Notes: generated from the letters alone by a model not told the origin. A stretch of DNA of 64,000 nucleotides from Actinacidiphila cocklensis (GCF_907177275.1 NZ_CAJSLV010000057.1:1-64000); one strand, 5' to 3'. Positions 8,982 to 17,645 are shown, numbered from the stretch's first letter. Made by a program: numbers and translations.

Positions 8982-9017
8982 GGGCGTCGGACGCAGTGGC
9001 GACTCGGAGGGCGGCAG

Positions 9018-10508
9018 GTGGACGGCATGGCTGACGGCGGCGGCACGGACAGGTCGGACGTGGCGGGCGGCGCAGGCGGCGCGGCCCGGGGGAGCGGCGG
9101 CGGGATCTACCGCGGGCAGGAGGCGGTCTTCGTCGACGGCCGGTGGCGGCCCGCCGCGGGCGACGGCACGATCGACGTCGTGGACCCGGCCACCGAGCAG
9201 GTCATCGGCCGGGTCCCGGCCGGCACCGCGCTCGACGTGGACACCGCCGTACGGGCCGCCCGTACCGCGCTGCCCGGCTGGGCGGCCACCCCGCCCGCCG
9301 AGCGTGCCGCGGTCCTGGCCGCGGCACGCGACCTGCTCGCCGCCCGCCGGGAGGAGATCGCCGCCACCGTGTCCGCGGAGCTGGGTGCGCCGCCGGCCTT
9401 CGCCACCGCCGTGCACGCCGACCTGCCCACCGCCGTGATGGCCTCCTACGCCGAACTGGCCGCGGCGCACCCCTTCGAGGAGCGGGTCGGCAATTCACGG
9501 GTGCTCCAGGAGCCGGTCGGCGTGGTGGGCGCGATCACGCCGTGGAACTACCCGCTGCACCAGATCGTCGCCAAGGTCGCCCCCGCACTCGCCGCCGGCT
9601 GCACCGTGGTGCTCAAGCCCGCCGAGGACACCCCGCTGGTGGCGCAGCTCTTCGCCGACATCCTGGCCGCCGCGGGGCTGCCCGCCGGGGTCTTCAACCT
9701 GGTCACCGGGCTCGGCCCGGTCGCGGGCCAGGCGCTCGCCGAGCATCCCGGCGTGGACCTGGTGTCCTTCACCGGCTCCACGGCAGTCGGGCGGCAGATC
9801 GGTGCGACGGCGGGCGCGGCCGTCAAGCGCGTCGCCCTCGAACTGGGCGGCAAGTCGGCGAACGTGATCCTGCCGGGCGCCGACCTTGCCCGCGCCGTCA
9901 ACGTCGGCCTGGCGAACGTCTTCGCCAACTCGGGCCAGACCTGCAGCGCCTGGACGCGGATGCTGGTCGACGCCGCGCGCTACGACGAAGCCGTCGCCAT
10001 TGCCGCGGCCGCCACGGCGAAGTACGTGCCGGGCGACCGGCTCGGCCCGGTCGTCAACGCCAGGCAGCGCGACCGGGTGCGCGGCTACATCCGGCGCGGG
10101 CAGGAGGAGGGCGCCAGGATCGTGGCCGGCGGCCCCGACGCCCCGGAGGGCATGGAGACCGGCTACTACGTGCGTCCCACCGTGTTCGCCGACGTGCGGC
10201 CCGACATGGCGATCGCCCAGGAGGAGATCTTCGGCCCGGTCGTCGTCATGATCCGCTACGAGGACGAGGAGGACGCGCTGCGGATCGCCAACGGCACGGT
10301 CTACGGGCTGGCCGGCGCGGTCTGGGGTGCCGACGAGGAGTCCGCCGTCGCCTTCGCCCGCCGGATGGACACCGGCCAGGTGGACATCAACGGCGGCCGC
10401 TTCAACCCGCTGGCGCCCTTCGGCGGCTACAAGCAGTCCGGCGTCGGCCGCGAGCTGGGCGCGCACGGCCTGGCCGAATACCTCCAGACCAAGTCGCTGC
10501 AGTTCTGA
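9018..10508 (+). CDS. NAD(P)+-dependent aldehyde dehydrogenase
   Basis: 496 residues from GTG 9018 (GGAGG at 9006). Family landmarks: the nucleotide-binding region VVGAITPWNYPLH, KPAEDTP, FTGSTAVGRQI, general-base Glu in ALELGGKSANVI, catalytic Cys in FANSGQTCSAWTR, and EEIFGPVV. It oxidises an aldehyde to the acid; the substrate is not clear. A zinc alcohol dehydrogenase follows 109 bp downstream, so the pair could convert an alcohol to an acid in two steps. The shared operator ties it to the acyl-CoA dehydrogenase at 13162, suggesting that the acid enters CoA-based degradation (inference). Confidence 0.93.
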   Translation: MDGMADGGGTDRSDVAGGAGGAARGSGGGIYRGQEAVFVDGRWRPAAGDGTIDVVDPATEQVIGRVPAGTALDVDTAVRAARTALPGWAATPPAERAAVLAAARDLLAARREEIAATVSAELGAPPAFATAVHADLPTAVMASYAELAAAHPFEERVGNSRVLQEPVGVVGAITPWNYPLHQIVAKVAPALAAGCTVVLKPAEDTPLVAQLFADILAAAGLPAGVFNLVTGLGPVAGQALAEHPGVDLVSFTGSTAVGRQIGATAGAAVKRVALELGGKSANVILPGADLARAVNVGLANVFANSGQTCSAWTRMLVDAARYDEAVAIAAAATAKYVPGDRLGPVVNARQRDRVRGYIRRGQEEGARIVAGGPDAPEGMETGYYVRPTVFADVRPDMAIAQEEIFGPVVVMIRYEDEEDALRIANGTVYGLAGAVWGADEESAVAFARRMDTGQVDINGGRFNPLAPFGGYKQSGVGRELGAHGLAEYLQTKSLQF

Positions 10509-10617
10509 CACCAGAGGAGGCCCGGGGCGGCCCGGGACTGCCGAGGACCGCCCCTGAGCCCCGCCCGGGCCGACAAGACGCCCCACCGACACGTCGCCGA
10601 ACCGATCAGGAGACCCC

Positions 10618-11700
10618 GTGGTCCGCGCAGCCGTCCTGCCAGCCGTCAACGCACCCTTGGTCGTCACCGAGATCGACCTGCCGGAGCCCGGTCCCGGCCA
10701 GGTGCGGGTACGGCTGGCCGCCGCCGGCGTCTGCCACTCCGACCTCTCGCTGTCCAACGGCACCCTGCGCCAGCCGGTCCCCGCCGTACTCGGCCACGAG
10801 GGCGCGGGCACCGTCACCGCCGTCGGCGACGGCGTCGGCCATGTGGCCCCCGGCGACAAGGTGGTGCTCAACTGGGCGCCCGCCTGCGGCAGCTGCCACT
10901 TCTGCGGGCTCGGCGAGGTGTGGCTGTGCGCCAACTCGGGCAACGCCGCCGCGACCCCCTACGCCACCCTCGCCGCCGACGGCAGCGCGCTCCACCCGGG
11001 CCTGGGCACCGCCGTCTTCGCCGAGGAGACGGTCGTGGCGGCCGGCGCCGTCCTCCCGCTGCCCGACGGAGTGCCGCTCACCGACGCCGCCCTGCTCGGC
11101 TGCGCGGTGCTCACCGGCTACGGGGCGGTCCACCACGCCGCCGCCGTACGCCCCGGCGAGTCGGTGGCCGTCTACGGCGTCGGCGGGGTGGGCCTCGCGG
11201 TGCTGCAGTCCGCCAGGATCGCGGGCGCGGAGCGGATCGTCGCCGTCGACGTTGCCCCCGGCAAGGAGGAGCTGGCCAGGGCCGCGGGCGCCACCGACTT
11301 CGTCGTCGCGGGCGAGGACACCGCCCGGCAGGTCCGCCGCCTCACCGGCGGCCACGGAGCCGACGTCGCCATCGAGTGCGTGGGCCGGGCCGACACCATC
11401 CGCACCGCTTGGTCCTCCACGCGGCGCGGCGGCCGTACGACCGTGGTCGGCATCGGCGGCCAGGACCAGAAGGTCACCTTCTCCGCGCTGGAACTGTTCT
11501 ACTTCGGCCGGACGTTGTCCGGGTGCGTGTACGGCAACTGCGACCCGGCGCAGGATCTCCCCGTGCTCGCCGGGCACGTCCGCGAGGGCCGCCTCGACCT
11601 GTCCGGCATGGTCACCGAACACATCGGGCTGGACGGCATCCCCGCCGCGTTCGAGGCGATGACCGCGGGTCGCGGCGGCAGGGCGCTGGTCGTCTTCTGA
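10618..11700 (+). CDS. Zinc-dependent alcohol dehydrogenase (MDR family)
   Basis: 360 residues, GTG start with CAGGAGA upstream. Catalytic zinc ligands are expected in GVCHSDL and GHEGAGTV. The structural zinc site is CGSCHFCGLGEVWLC (C-x2-C-x2-C-x7-C), and the NAD-binding motif is YGVGGVGLAVLQSA. It resembles the class III/aryl-alcohol type in which PACGSC is conserved. It is probably in one operon with the aldehyde dehydrogenase and carries out the preceding oxidation step. Confidence 0.92.
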   Translation: MVRAAVLPAVNAPLVVTEIDLPEPGPGQVRVRLAAAGVCHSDLSLSNGTLRQPVPAVLGHEGAGTVTAVGDGVGHVAPGDKVVLNWAPACGSCHFCGLGEVWLCANSGNAAATPYATLAADGSALHPGLGTAVFAEETVVAAGAVLPLPDGVPLTDAALLGCAVLTGYGAVHHAAAVRPGESVAVYGVGGVGLAVLQSARIAGAERIVAVDVAPGKEELARAAGATDFVVAGEDTARQVRRLTGGHGADVAIECVGRADTIRTAWSSTRRGGRTTVVGIGGQDQKVTFSALELFYFGRTLSGCVYGNCDPAQDLPVLAGHVREGRLDLSGMVTEHIGLDGIPAAFEAMTAGRGGRALVVF

Positions 11701-11726
11701 GCGCCCGCCGCCGCCCTGCGGAGCCC

Positions 11727-12272
11727 TTAGGCCGCCCCGCCGACCATCGCCAGCCATCCCCGGTGGACCCCGTCGAAGGGGCCGCGGGCCGCCGCGATCG
11801 CGTCCATCAGCCAGCCCGCCGACTCCTGGGCCGAGGAGATGACGTCGGCCGAATAGCCGTAGTGCACCTGGTGCTCGGCGAACTCGTCCTCGTCGACCAG
11901 GATCGGCCCCGGCGCGGAGCGCCTGAGCAGCACGTCGAGGTCGAGGTCGACCATGGTGACCTCGTCCGGCGACGGCCACTGCGGCGGGGTGGTGATGTCG
12001 CAGTAGATCTCGGTGCTGCGCGGCGCCGCGTTGAAGGCCGCCGTCCACCACGCCTCGCGCGGGAAGAGCAGCACATGCGCCTCGGCCATCGCTATCTCGG
12101 GGTTGTGGCCCTTGCGCATCACGCTGTCCGCGGGCAGGCCGAGCCAGATGCCGTGCTCGTCCTCGCCGAGCCGGTGCATGCGCAGGTTCCAGTGCAGGGA
12201 GCCGTCGTACTTGCGGTAGTTGACCTGGACGAGCCGTCGCGTGCCCGCCTGAGCTGAATCCGGTGTCGACAT
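11727..12272 (-). CDS. DUF402 (FomD-like) protein
   Basis: 181 residues. The DUF402 core is visible: LLFPREAWWTAAFN, a YCDITTPP strand, VTMVDLDLDVLL, and VDEDEFAEH, with the acidic residues that bind divalent metal in this family. Characterised relatives hydrolyse nucleoside diphosphates or cytidylyl conjugates, but the role here is unknown. It points toward the alcohol dehydrogenase gene and ends 26 bp from it. It starts at ATG 12272. A small cytoplasmic protein; nothing shows a link to the neighbouring regulon. Confidence 0.78.
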   Translation of the reverse strand: MSTPDSAQAGTRRLVQVNYRKYDGSLHWNLRMHRLGEDEHGIWLGLPADSVMRKGHNPEIAMAEAHVLLFPREAWWTAAFNAAPRSTEIYCDITTPPQWPSPDEVTMVDLDLDVLLRRSAPGPILVDEDEFAEHQVHYGYSADVISSAQESAGWLMDAIAAARGPFDGVHRGWLAMVGGAA

Positions 12273-12305
12273 GGCGCCATCCTGTCAGCCGCCACCGACC
12301 GGACG

Positions 12306-13043
12306 TCAGCCGTTATTGCCCGCGTCCGACTGCCCGTTCGCACGCCTGCCAGGCCAAGCGTCCTGCTGCCCGTCCGCACGCCCGTCCGGCTGCCCGCCGG
12401 GCCGTCCGCCCTGCCGCGCGTCCGCGAACTGCAGCGCCAGCCCGTCGACCAGTGCCCGCAGCCCGGTCTCGAAGGCGCCCTCGTCGACCCGTTCGCGGTT
12501 CCTGGCCAGCAGATGCGCCTGACCCAGGTGCGGGTAGTCGGCGGGGTCGTAGGCGTCCGCGTCGCCCACGAAGCCGCCCGCGAAGGAGCCGAGCGCGGAA
12601 CCGGTGACGAAGTACCGCATGAGCGCGCCGATCCGGGTGGCCTGGGCCGGCGGCCAGCCCGCCTCCACCATGCCGCCGAAGACGGCGTCGGCCATCCGCA
12701 GTCCCGCCGGGCGCAGGCCGGGTCCCGTGGCGAGGAGAGGGACGATGTTCGGGTGCTCGCTCAGGGCCGCGCGATAGGAGCGGCCCCAGTCGAGCAGCGC
12801 CTGACGCCAGTCCCGGCCGCCGCTGAACATCGACAGGTCGACCTGGCCGACCACCGCGTCGGCGGCCGCGTCCAGGATCGCCTCCTTGGTGGCGAAGTGG
12901 TTGTAGAGCGAAGGGCCGCTGACGCCCAGCTCCGCCGCCAGCCGCCGGGTGGACAGCGCGGCCAGGCCCTCCCCGTCGACGAGCGCGAGCGCCGCTGTGA
13001 CGATGCGGTCGCGGCTGAGCAGGGGCTTGCGGGGGCGGGCCAT
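12306..13043 (-). CDS. TetR family regulator of the flanking dehydrogenase regulon
   Basis: 245 residues from ATG 13043 (ATG 13052 is also possible). The HTH (about residues 8-60) shows DRIVTAALALVDGEGLAALS and GVSGPSLYNHFATKEAIL; the C-terminal domain has the TetR_C layout with GLRPAGLRMADAVFGGM. The last 30 or so residues are a low-complexity Gly/Asp/Gln/Arg tail, probably disordered. It lies divergent from the acyl-CoA dehydrogenase with an AAACTA-N7-TAGTTT operator between them. An identical half-site pair sits before the aldehyde dehydrogenase, so it probably represses both units. Confidence 0.9.
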   Translation of the reverse strand: MARPRKPLLSRDRIVTAALALVDGEGLAALSTRRLAAELGVSGPSLYNHFATKEAILDAAADAVVGQVDLSMFSGGRDWRQALLDWGRSYRAALSEHPNIVPLLATGPGLRPAGLRMADAVFGGMVEAGWPPAQATRIGALMRYFVTGSALGSFAGGFVGDADAYDPADYPHLGQAHLLARNRERVDEGAFETGLRALVDGLALQFADARQGGRPGGQPDGRADGQQDAWPGRRANGQSDAGNNG

Positions 13044-13072
13044 GCGGCACATAGTAGAGGCTTCCCCGCCGA

Positions 13073-13091
13073 AAACTAGCGGCGGTAGTTT
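13073..13091. promoter_or_regulatory. Operator AAACTA-N7-TAGTTT between TetR and acyl-CoA dehydrogenase
   Basis: A perfect 6-bp inverted repeat with spacer GCGGCGG, 30 bp from the TetR start and 70 bp before the acyl-CoA dehydrogenase start. It is the second copy of the motif at 8963-8981. Confidence 0.82.
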
Positions 13092-13161
13092 AGGTGCCGG
13101 ACCGCTGGACGGCACAGATGGCACAGATGGCACACGAGAGCGTGCGGATGAGGGTGCGGAT

Positions 13162-14322
13162 ATGGCAGTGAGTTTCGGGCTGTCCGCGGAACAGGCCGAC
13201 ATCAAGGCCCTGGCGAGGGACTTCGCCGACCGCGAGGTCGCTCCGCACGCCGCGGAGTGGGACCGCGCGGAGGCCGTGGACCGCGCCGTCGTGAAGAAGC
13301 TCGGCGCGGTCGGCTTCCTCGGCCTGACCATCGACGAGGAGTACGGCGGCTCCGGCGGCGACCATCTGGCCTACTGCCTGGTCACCGAGGAGCTGGGCCG
13401 GGCGGACTCGTCCGTGCGCGGCATCGTGTCCGTCTCCCTCGGCCTGGTCGCCAAGTCGGTCGCGCACTGGGGCACCGAGGAGCAGAAGCGGGCCTGGCTG
13501 CCCAGGCTGACCTCCGGCGAGGCGATCGGCTGCTTCGGCCTCACCGAGCCCGGCACCGGCTCCGACGCGGCCAACCTGACCACCCGCGCGGTCCGCGACG
13601 GGGACGCGTACGTCATCACTGGCGGCAAGACCTTCATCACCAACGGGACCTGGGCCGACGTCGTCCTGCTCTTCGCCCGCACCGGCAGCGCGCAGGACGG
13701 GCACCGGGGCGTCAGCGCCTTCCTGGTGCCGGCCGACACGCCGGGCCTCACCCGCCGTGCCATCCACGGCAAGCTCGGCCTGCGCGGCCAGGCGACGGCC
13801 GAGCTCGTCCTCGACGGCGTACGGGTGCCGGCGGACGCCATGCTCGGGCCGGCGGGCAAGGGCTTCTCGGTGGCGATGTCGGCGCTGGCCAAGGGTCGGA
13901 TGTCGGTGGCCGCCGGCTGTGTCGGCATCGCGCAGGCGTGCCTGGACGCGGCGGTCGGCTACGCCGGGCAGCGCGAGCAGTTCGGGGTGCCGATCGCGGG
14001 GCATCAGCTGGTACAGGAGCTGCTGGCCGACATCGCGGTGGACGTGGCCACCGCCCGGCTGCTGACCTGGCAGGTCGCCGACCTGATCGACCGCGGGCTG
14101 CCCTTCGCGACCGAGTCGTCGGTGGCGAAGCTGCACGCGAGCGAGGCGGCGGTGCGCTGCGCGAACAACGCGCTCCAGGTCTTCGGCGGTTACGGCTACA
14201 TCGACGAGTACCCGGTGGGCAAGCTGCTGCGGGACGCCCGGGTCATGACCCTGTACGAGGGCACGAGCCAGATACACAAGCTGCTGATCGGCCGGTCGCT
14301 CACCGGCGTGTCCGCCTTCTGA
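13162..14322 (+). CDS. Acyl-CoA dehydrogenase
   Basis: 386 residues from ATG 13162. The FAD flavoprotein signature is clear: CFGLTEPGTGSDAANL, ITGGKTFITNGTWAD, and the C-terminal QVFGGYGYIDEYPVGKLLRDAR followed by LYEGTSQIHK, whose Glu is the catalytic base in short-chain type enzymes. It introduces the alpha-beta double bond into an acyl-CoA. Length and motifs match the butyryl/isovaleryl-type family; chain specificity is unknown. It is divergent from and probably repressed by the TetR at 12306. The ribosome site is weak. Confidence 0.94.
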   Translation: MAVSFGLSAEQADIKALARDFADREVAPHAAEWDRAEAVDRAVVKKLGAVGFLGLTIDEEYGGSGGDHLAYCLVTEELGRADSSVRGIVSVSLGLVAKSVAHWGTEEQKRAWLPRLTSGEAIGCFGLTEPGTGSDAANLTTRAVRDGDAYVITGGKTFITNGTWADVVLLFARTGSAQDGHRGVSAFLVPADTPGLTRRAIHGKLGLRGQATAELVLDGVRVPADAMLGPAGKGFSVAMSALAKGRMSVAAGCVGIAQACLDAAVGYAGQREQFGVPIAGHQLVQELLADIAVDVATARLLTWQVADLIDRGLPFATESSVAKLHASEAAVRCANNALQVFGGYGYIDEYPVGKLLRDARVMTLYEGTSQIHKLLIGRSLTGVSAF

Positions 14323-14361
14323 GGGGAGGCCGGGCGAGGCGGCGGAAAGGCCGCAGGCCCT

Positions 14362-14374
14362 AAGCGCTTGCTCA
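14362..14374. promoter_or_regulatory. Shared motif AAGCGCTTGCTCA, copy 1
   Basis: It lies 52 bp upstream of the TetR start 14427. AAGCGCTT is self-complementary. The identical 13-mer occurs at 15565-15577 upstream of the convergent MaoC gene. Confidence 0.6.
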
Positions 14375-14426
14375 CCCGCCAGGTAGGGTGTGACCCTGTC
14401 AACCGACCGGGTCAGAGGAGCGTGCG

Positions 14427-15044
14427 ATGAGTGCCGAGGCGGCAACCGGCGAGGCGTGGGAGGACATCACCCCCGACGCCGCCAGGCGGCTGGTGGTCGC
14501 GGCGGTGCAGGCGTTCGCGGAACGCGGCTACCACGCCACCACCACCCGGGACATCGCCGGCCGGGCCGGGATGAGCCCGGCGGCGCTGTACATCCACTAC
14601 AAGACCAAGGAAGAGCTGCTCTACCAGATCAGCAGGGTCGGCCACCAGCGCTCGCTCGCCATGCTCGGCGAGGCGCGGGACGGCGGCGGCACCGCCGCCG
14701 ACCGGCTCGCCACGGCGGTGCGGGCCTTCGTCCGCTGGCACGCGGAGCACCACACCACCGGGCGGGTGGTGCAGTACGAACTCGGAGCGCTCGCGCCCGA
14801 CCACTACGCCGAGATCGTCGTCCTGCGGCGGCAGAGCGAGGACGCGATCCGCACGATCATCGCCGACGGTGTGGCCGCCGGCGAGTTCGACGTGCCGGAG
14901 GTGTCCGGTACGACGCTGGCCGTGCTGTCGCTGTGCATCGACGTGGCCCGCTGGTTCAACCCGGCCGGCCGGCGTACGCCCGACGAGGTCGGCGCGCTCT
15001 ACGCCGACCTCGTGCTGCGGATGGTCGGCCCGGGTCAGAGGTAG
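14427..15044 (+). CDS. TetR family regulator
   Basis: 205 residues, ATG start after AGAGGAGC. The HTH (about residues 20-72) reads VVAAVQAFAERGYHATTTRD then AGMSPAALYIHYKTKEELLY. The C-terminal region (VQYELGALAPDHYAEIV, LCIDVARWFNPAGRRTPDE) matches the TetR_C type common in actinobacterial fatty-acid regulators. It faces the MaoC hydratase gene 25 bp away. The same 13-bp motif upstream of both genes suggests that this protein regulates itself and MaoC (inference). Confidence 0.9.
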   Translation: MSAEAATGEAWEDITPDAARRLVVAAVQAFAERGYHATTTRDIAGRAGMSPAALYIHYKTKEELLYQISRVGHQRSLAMLGEARDGGGTAADRLATAVRAFVRWHAEHHTTGRVVQYELGALAPDHYAEIVVLRRQSEDAIRTIIADGVAAGEFDVPEVSGTTLAVLSLCIDVARWFNPAGRRTPDEVGALYADLVLRMVGPGQR

Positions 15045-15069
15045 CGGCTCGGCGGCCGGCCGGCGGCGG

Positions 15070-15534
15070 TCAGAGGTAGAAGCGTGCGACCGTCTCGGCC
15101 ACGCAGACCGGCTTGTCGCCGCCCTCGCGCTCGATGGTCACCCGGGTGACCAGCTGCAGGCCGCCGCCCGCCTCGGTCAGTTCGGCCACCACCGCGGTCG
15201 CGCGCAGCCGGGAGCCGACCGGGACGGGGGAGGGGAAGCGCACCTTGTTGACCCCGTAGTTGACGCCCATCCGCACGCCCTCGACCCGGAAGAGCTGCGG
15301 GGTCAGCGACGGGATCAGCGACAGCGTCAGGAAGCCGTGCGCGATGGTCGTGCCGAACGGGCCTGCCGCGGCGCGCTCCGGGTCGACGTGGATCCACTGG
15401 TGGTCGCCGGTGGCCTCGGCGAAGGCGTCGATGCGCTTCTGGTCGATCTCCAGCCAGTCCGTCCAGCCGAGCTGCTCGCCGACGGCGGCCCGCAGTTCGT
15501 CGGGCGAAGCGAAGACGCGGGGCTGCTGGGACAT
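15070..15534 (-). CDS. MaoC family (R)-specific enoyl-CoA hydratase
   Basis: 154 residues, hot-dog fold. The hydratase motif with the catalytic Asp/His pair is ATGDHQWIHVDPERA (about residues 42-56), followed by PFGTTIAHGFLTLSL. This closely resembles actinobacterial MaoC-like hydratases, which add water to trans-2-enoyl-CoA. ATG 15534 has GGAGG upstream. No other beta-oxidation gene is in its operon; the acyl-CoA dehydrogenase at 13162 is the nearest candidate partner. Confidence 0.9.
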   Translation of the reverse strand: MSQQPRVFASPDELRAAVGEQLGWTDWLEIDQKRIDAFAEATGDHQWIHVDPERAAAGPFGTTIAHGFLTLSLIPSLTPQLFRVEGVRMGVNYGVNKVRFPSPVPVGSRLRATAVVAELTEAGGGLQLVTRVTIEREGGDKPVCVAETVARFYL

Positions 15535-15564
15535 GGTCGGGGCCTCCGGGGTCCATAGGTTTCC

Positions 15565-15577
15565 AAGCGCTTGCTCA
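15565..15577. promoter_or_regulatory. Shared motif AAGCGCTTGCTCA, copy 2
   Basis: It lies 31 bp upstream of the MaoC start, on its promoter side. The preceding C extends the core to the 10-bp palindrome CAAGCGCTTG. Confidence 0.6.
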
Positions 15578-15601
15578 GCATGGTTCCGGCGACCCCGGCT
15601 G

Positions 15602-16726
15602 TCAACGGCGCCGCACGCCCGCCGCGTCCGGCCGCGGACCTTCGCCACCGGCTGCGCCGGGAGCCTCGGGTACGCCGGCGAGCAGGGCGTTCAGCGCGGG
15701 CCGCAACGCCACCAGCCGGTCCAGCTGGGCGAGCTGGGCGGGGATGTCGGGGGCCGCGATCCGGATCACCAGATGCCGCGCGCCCTGGGCGACGTAGCGG
15801 CCCAGCTGCTCCACCACCGCCTCCGGCGTGCCCGCCGCGTTCGCCTGGATCTTCTCCATCTCCTCCACCGGCAGCCCGTAGTTCGCCCTCGCGTACGCGT
15901 CCAGGGCCGCGCGCCCGCCGTCCGCCGCGTCGGTGACCAGGGTGTTCACGAACAGTGCGGGCGTCAGCGGGGCGTCGGCGCGGCCCGCCCCGCCCGCGGC
16001 GGCCCGGATCGCGGCCAGCCCCGCGCCGTAGTCGGCCGGGTCGGGGGGATACGGCAGCCAGCCGTCGTAGAGCCGCCCGGTGCGGGCCAGTGCGGCGGGG
16101 GTGGCGCCGCCGAGCCAGACCGGCGGGCCGCCGGGGCGGAAGGGGCGGGTGGCCGGCAGGAGGTCGTCGAAGTGCAGCACCTTGCCGTGGAAGGACAGCG
16201 GACCCTCGCTCGTCCACAGCCGGCGCCACAGCGCCACCGTCTCGTCGAGCCGGGTGAAGCGGTTCTCCCAGGGAGTGCCCGCCATCGCGTAGACCGGCCG
16301 CCCGAAGCGGCCGGGGAAGCCCGCGCCGACGCCCAGCACCAGCCGTCCGCCGGACAGCAGGTCGACCGACGCGATGGTTTGTGCGGCCTGGACGGGCGTA
16401 CGCAGCGCGGGCAGCAGCGCGCCGGTGCCCAGCGTCACCCGTTCCGTCACGGCGGCGAGCGCGGCCAGCGCGGTGAGCGCCTCCAGCCGCGGGGTGAGCA
16501 GGGAGTCGGTGGTCCACAGCGAGTCGAAGCCGGTGCGCTCGGCGCGCACACCGAAGGCGACCGCCTCCCGGGGATCGGTGTGCTCGCTCCACTGGGCCTT
16601 CGTGCTGGGGACGAAGACGCCCATCCGGACGGTGTCGCCCGAGGCGTCGGCGTCCGGGGCGGGGCCGTCCGGGGCGGGGCCGGTGCCCTCGCGGGTCTGC
16701 GTGGTTTCGGTGAACGCGCTTGTCAT
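15602..16726 (-). CDS. LLM-class F420/flavin-dependent oxidoreductase
   Basis: 374 residues from ATG 16726. The luciferase-like monooxygenase fold is indicated by AERTGFDSLWTTDSLL, the ERVTLGTGALLPALRTP strand, SGGRLVLGVGAGFPG, and PVWLGGATPAALARTGRLYDGWLPYP. Family members use reduced FMN or F420 for monooxygenation or hydride transfer. The first 35 or so residues are a Pro/Ala/Asp-rich extension, so ATG may not be the only start. It is divergent from an XRE regulator with a small palindrome between them. Substrate unknown. Confidence 0.88.
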   Translation of the reverse strand: MTSAFTETTQTREGTGPAPDGPAPDADASGDTVRMGVFVPSTKAQWSEHTDPREAVAFGVRAERTGFDSLWTTDSLLTPRLEALTALAALAAVTERVTLGTGALLPALRTPVQAAQTIASVDLLSGGRLVLGVGAGFPGRFGRPVYAMAGTPWENRFTRLDETVALWRRLWTSEGPLSFHGKVLHFDDLLPATRPFRPGGPPVWLGGATPAALARTGRLYDGWLPYPPDPADYGAGLAAIRAAAGGAGRADAPLTPALFVNTLVTDAADGGRAALDAYARANYGLPVEEMEKIQANAAGTPEAVVEQLGRYVAQGARHLVIRIAAPDIPAQLAQLDRLVALRPALNALLAGVPEAPGAAGGEGPRPDAAGVRRR

Positions 16727-16761
16727 GCCGCAGATCGTGAGCCGAGCCGGGCATCGCCTCA

Positions 16762-16777
16762 ATTCCCGGCAGGGAAT
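16762..16777. promoter_or_regulatory. Palindrome ATTCCC-GGCA-GGGAAT between divergent genes
   Basis: A 6-bp perfect inverted repeat with a 4-bp spacer, in the 85-bp gap between the flavin oxidoreductase (minus) and the XRE regulator (plus). It is 35 bp from each start, and is probably the XRE operator. Confidence 0.6.
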
Positions 16778-16811
16778 GGCCGCTGCCCACCGACCGGGCT
16801 AGAAAGGAGCC

Positions 16812-17645
16812 GTGAACGCCCCTCGGACCCTCGCCCCGCCCACTCCGCAGCCCTTCCCGCAGGCCCTGCGTGCCAGCCGCAGCCGCCGCCGGCTGAGCCA
16901 GCTGGAGCTGGCGCTGCGCGCGGGCACCACCCAGCGGCACATCAGCTTCATCGAGAACGGCAGGTCGACACCGGGGCGCGCGCTGGTCGCCAGGATCGCC
17001 GACTCGCTCGCCCTGCCCCTGCGGGAGCGCAACGGCCTGCTGCTGGCCGCCGGATACGCGCCCGTGCACCCGCAGCGCGACCTCACCGACCCCGCGCTCG
17101 CCCCGGCACTCGAAGCGCTCGACCACATCCTGACCGGCCATCTGCCGTATCCGGCGATCGTCGTCGACCGCTACGGCGACCTGGTCGCCGCCAACTCCGC
17201 CTTCGGCGTGATGACCGAGGGGGCCGACCCGGCGCTGCTCGGCCCGCGGCAGAACATCCTGCGGCTGGCGCTGCACCCGAGGGGAATGGCGCCGCGCATC
17301 CGCAACTTCCCGCAGTGGGCGCTCCATGTCATCGAGGCGCTGCGCGAGGAGCAGCGGCGCAATCCGGACGACCGGCTGGCCGCGCTGCACGACGAACTCG
17401 CCGGCTATGTACCGCCGCTGACGCCGTCGCCCGGTTCCGCGGCAGGGCAGGGGGCGGGCACCGAGGCGCTGCTCGGCTTCACCGTGCCCATGGAGCTGGA
17501 GTCCGCCGGCCGCGGGCTGCTGCGGCTGATGACCACAGTCGCGGTCTTCGCCACCGCCGCCGACGTGACCATTGCCGAGCTGAAACTGGAGGCGTTCCTG
17601 CCGGCCGACCGTGCCACGGCGGACGCGCTGCGGAAGGATGCCTGA
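16812..17645 (+). CDS. XRE family regulator with MmyB-like ligand domain
   Basis: 277 residues, GTG start. The Cro/CI helix-turn-helix (about residues 18-72) reads LRASRSRRRLSQLELALRAG, then QRHISFIENGRSTPGRALV. The rest matches the MmyB-like PAS-type ligand-binding domain (AIVVDRYGDLVAANSAF, NILRLALHP). Such proteins usually control an adjacent divergent oxidoreductase, which fits the flavin oxidoreductase next door. The methyltransferase gene follows by 40 bp and may be co-transcribed. Confidence 0.9.
   Translation: MNAPRTLAPPTPQPFPQALRASRSRRRLSQLELALRAGTTQRHISFIENGRSTPGRALVARIADSLALPLRERNGLLLAAGYAPVHPQRDLTDPALAPALEALDHILTGHLPYPAIVVDRYGDLVAANSAFGVMTEGADPALLGPRQNILRLALHPRGMAPRIRNFPQWALHVIEALREEQRRNPDDRLAALHDELAGYVPPLTPSPGSAAGQGAGTEALLGFTVPMELESAGRGLLRLMTTVAVFATAADVTIAELKLEAFLPADRATADALRKDA

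Noticed and set aside
13109-13135. Short repeat of GGCACAGAT before the acyl-CoA dehydrogenase
   Set aside because: Only two to three imperfect units with no evident function; likely slippage.
13090-14445. A 451-residue minus-strand frame opposite the acyl-CoA dehydrogenase
   Set aside because: It lacks family motifs; the plus strand carries a complete dehydrogenase.
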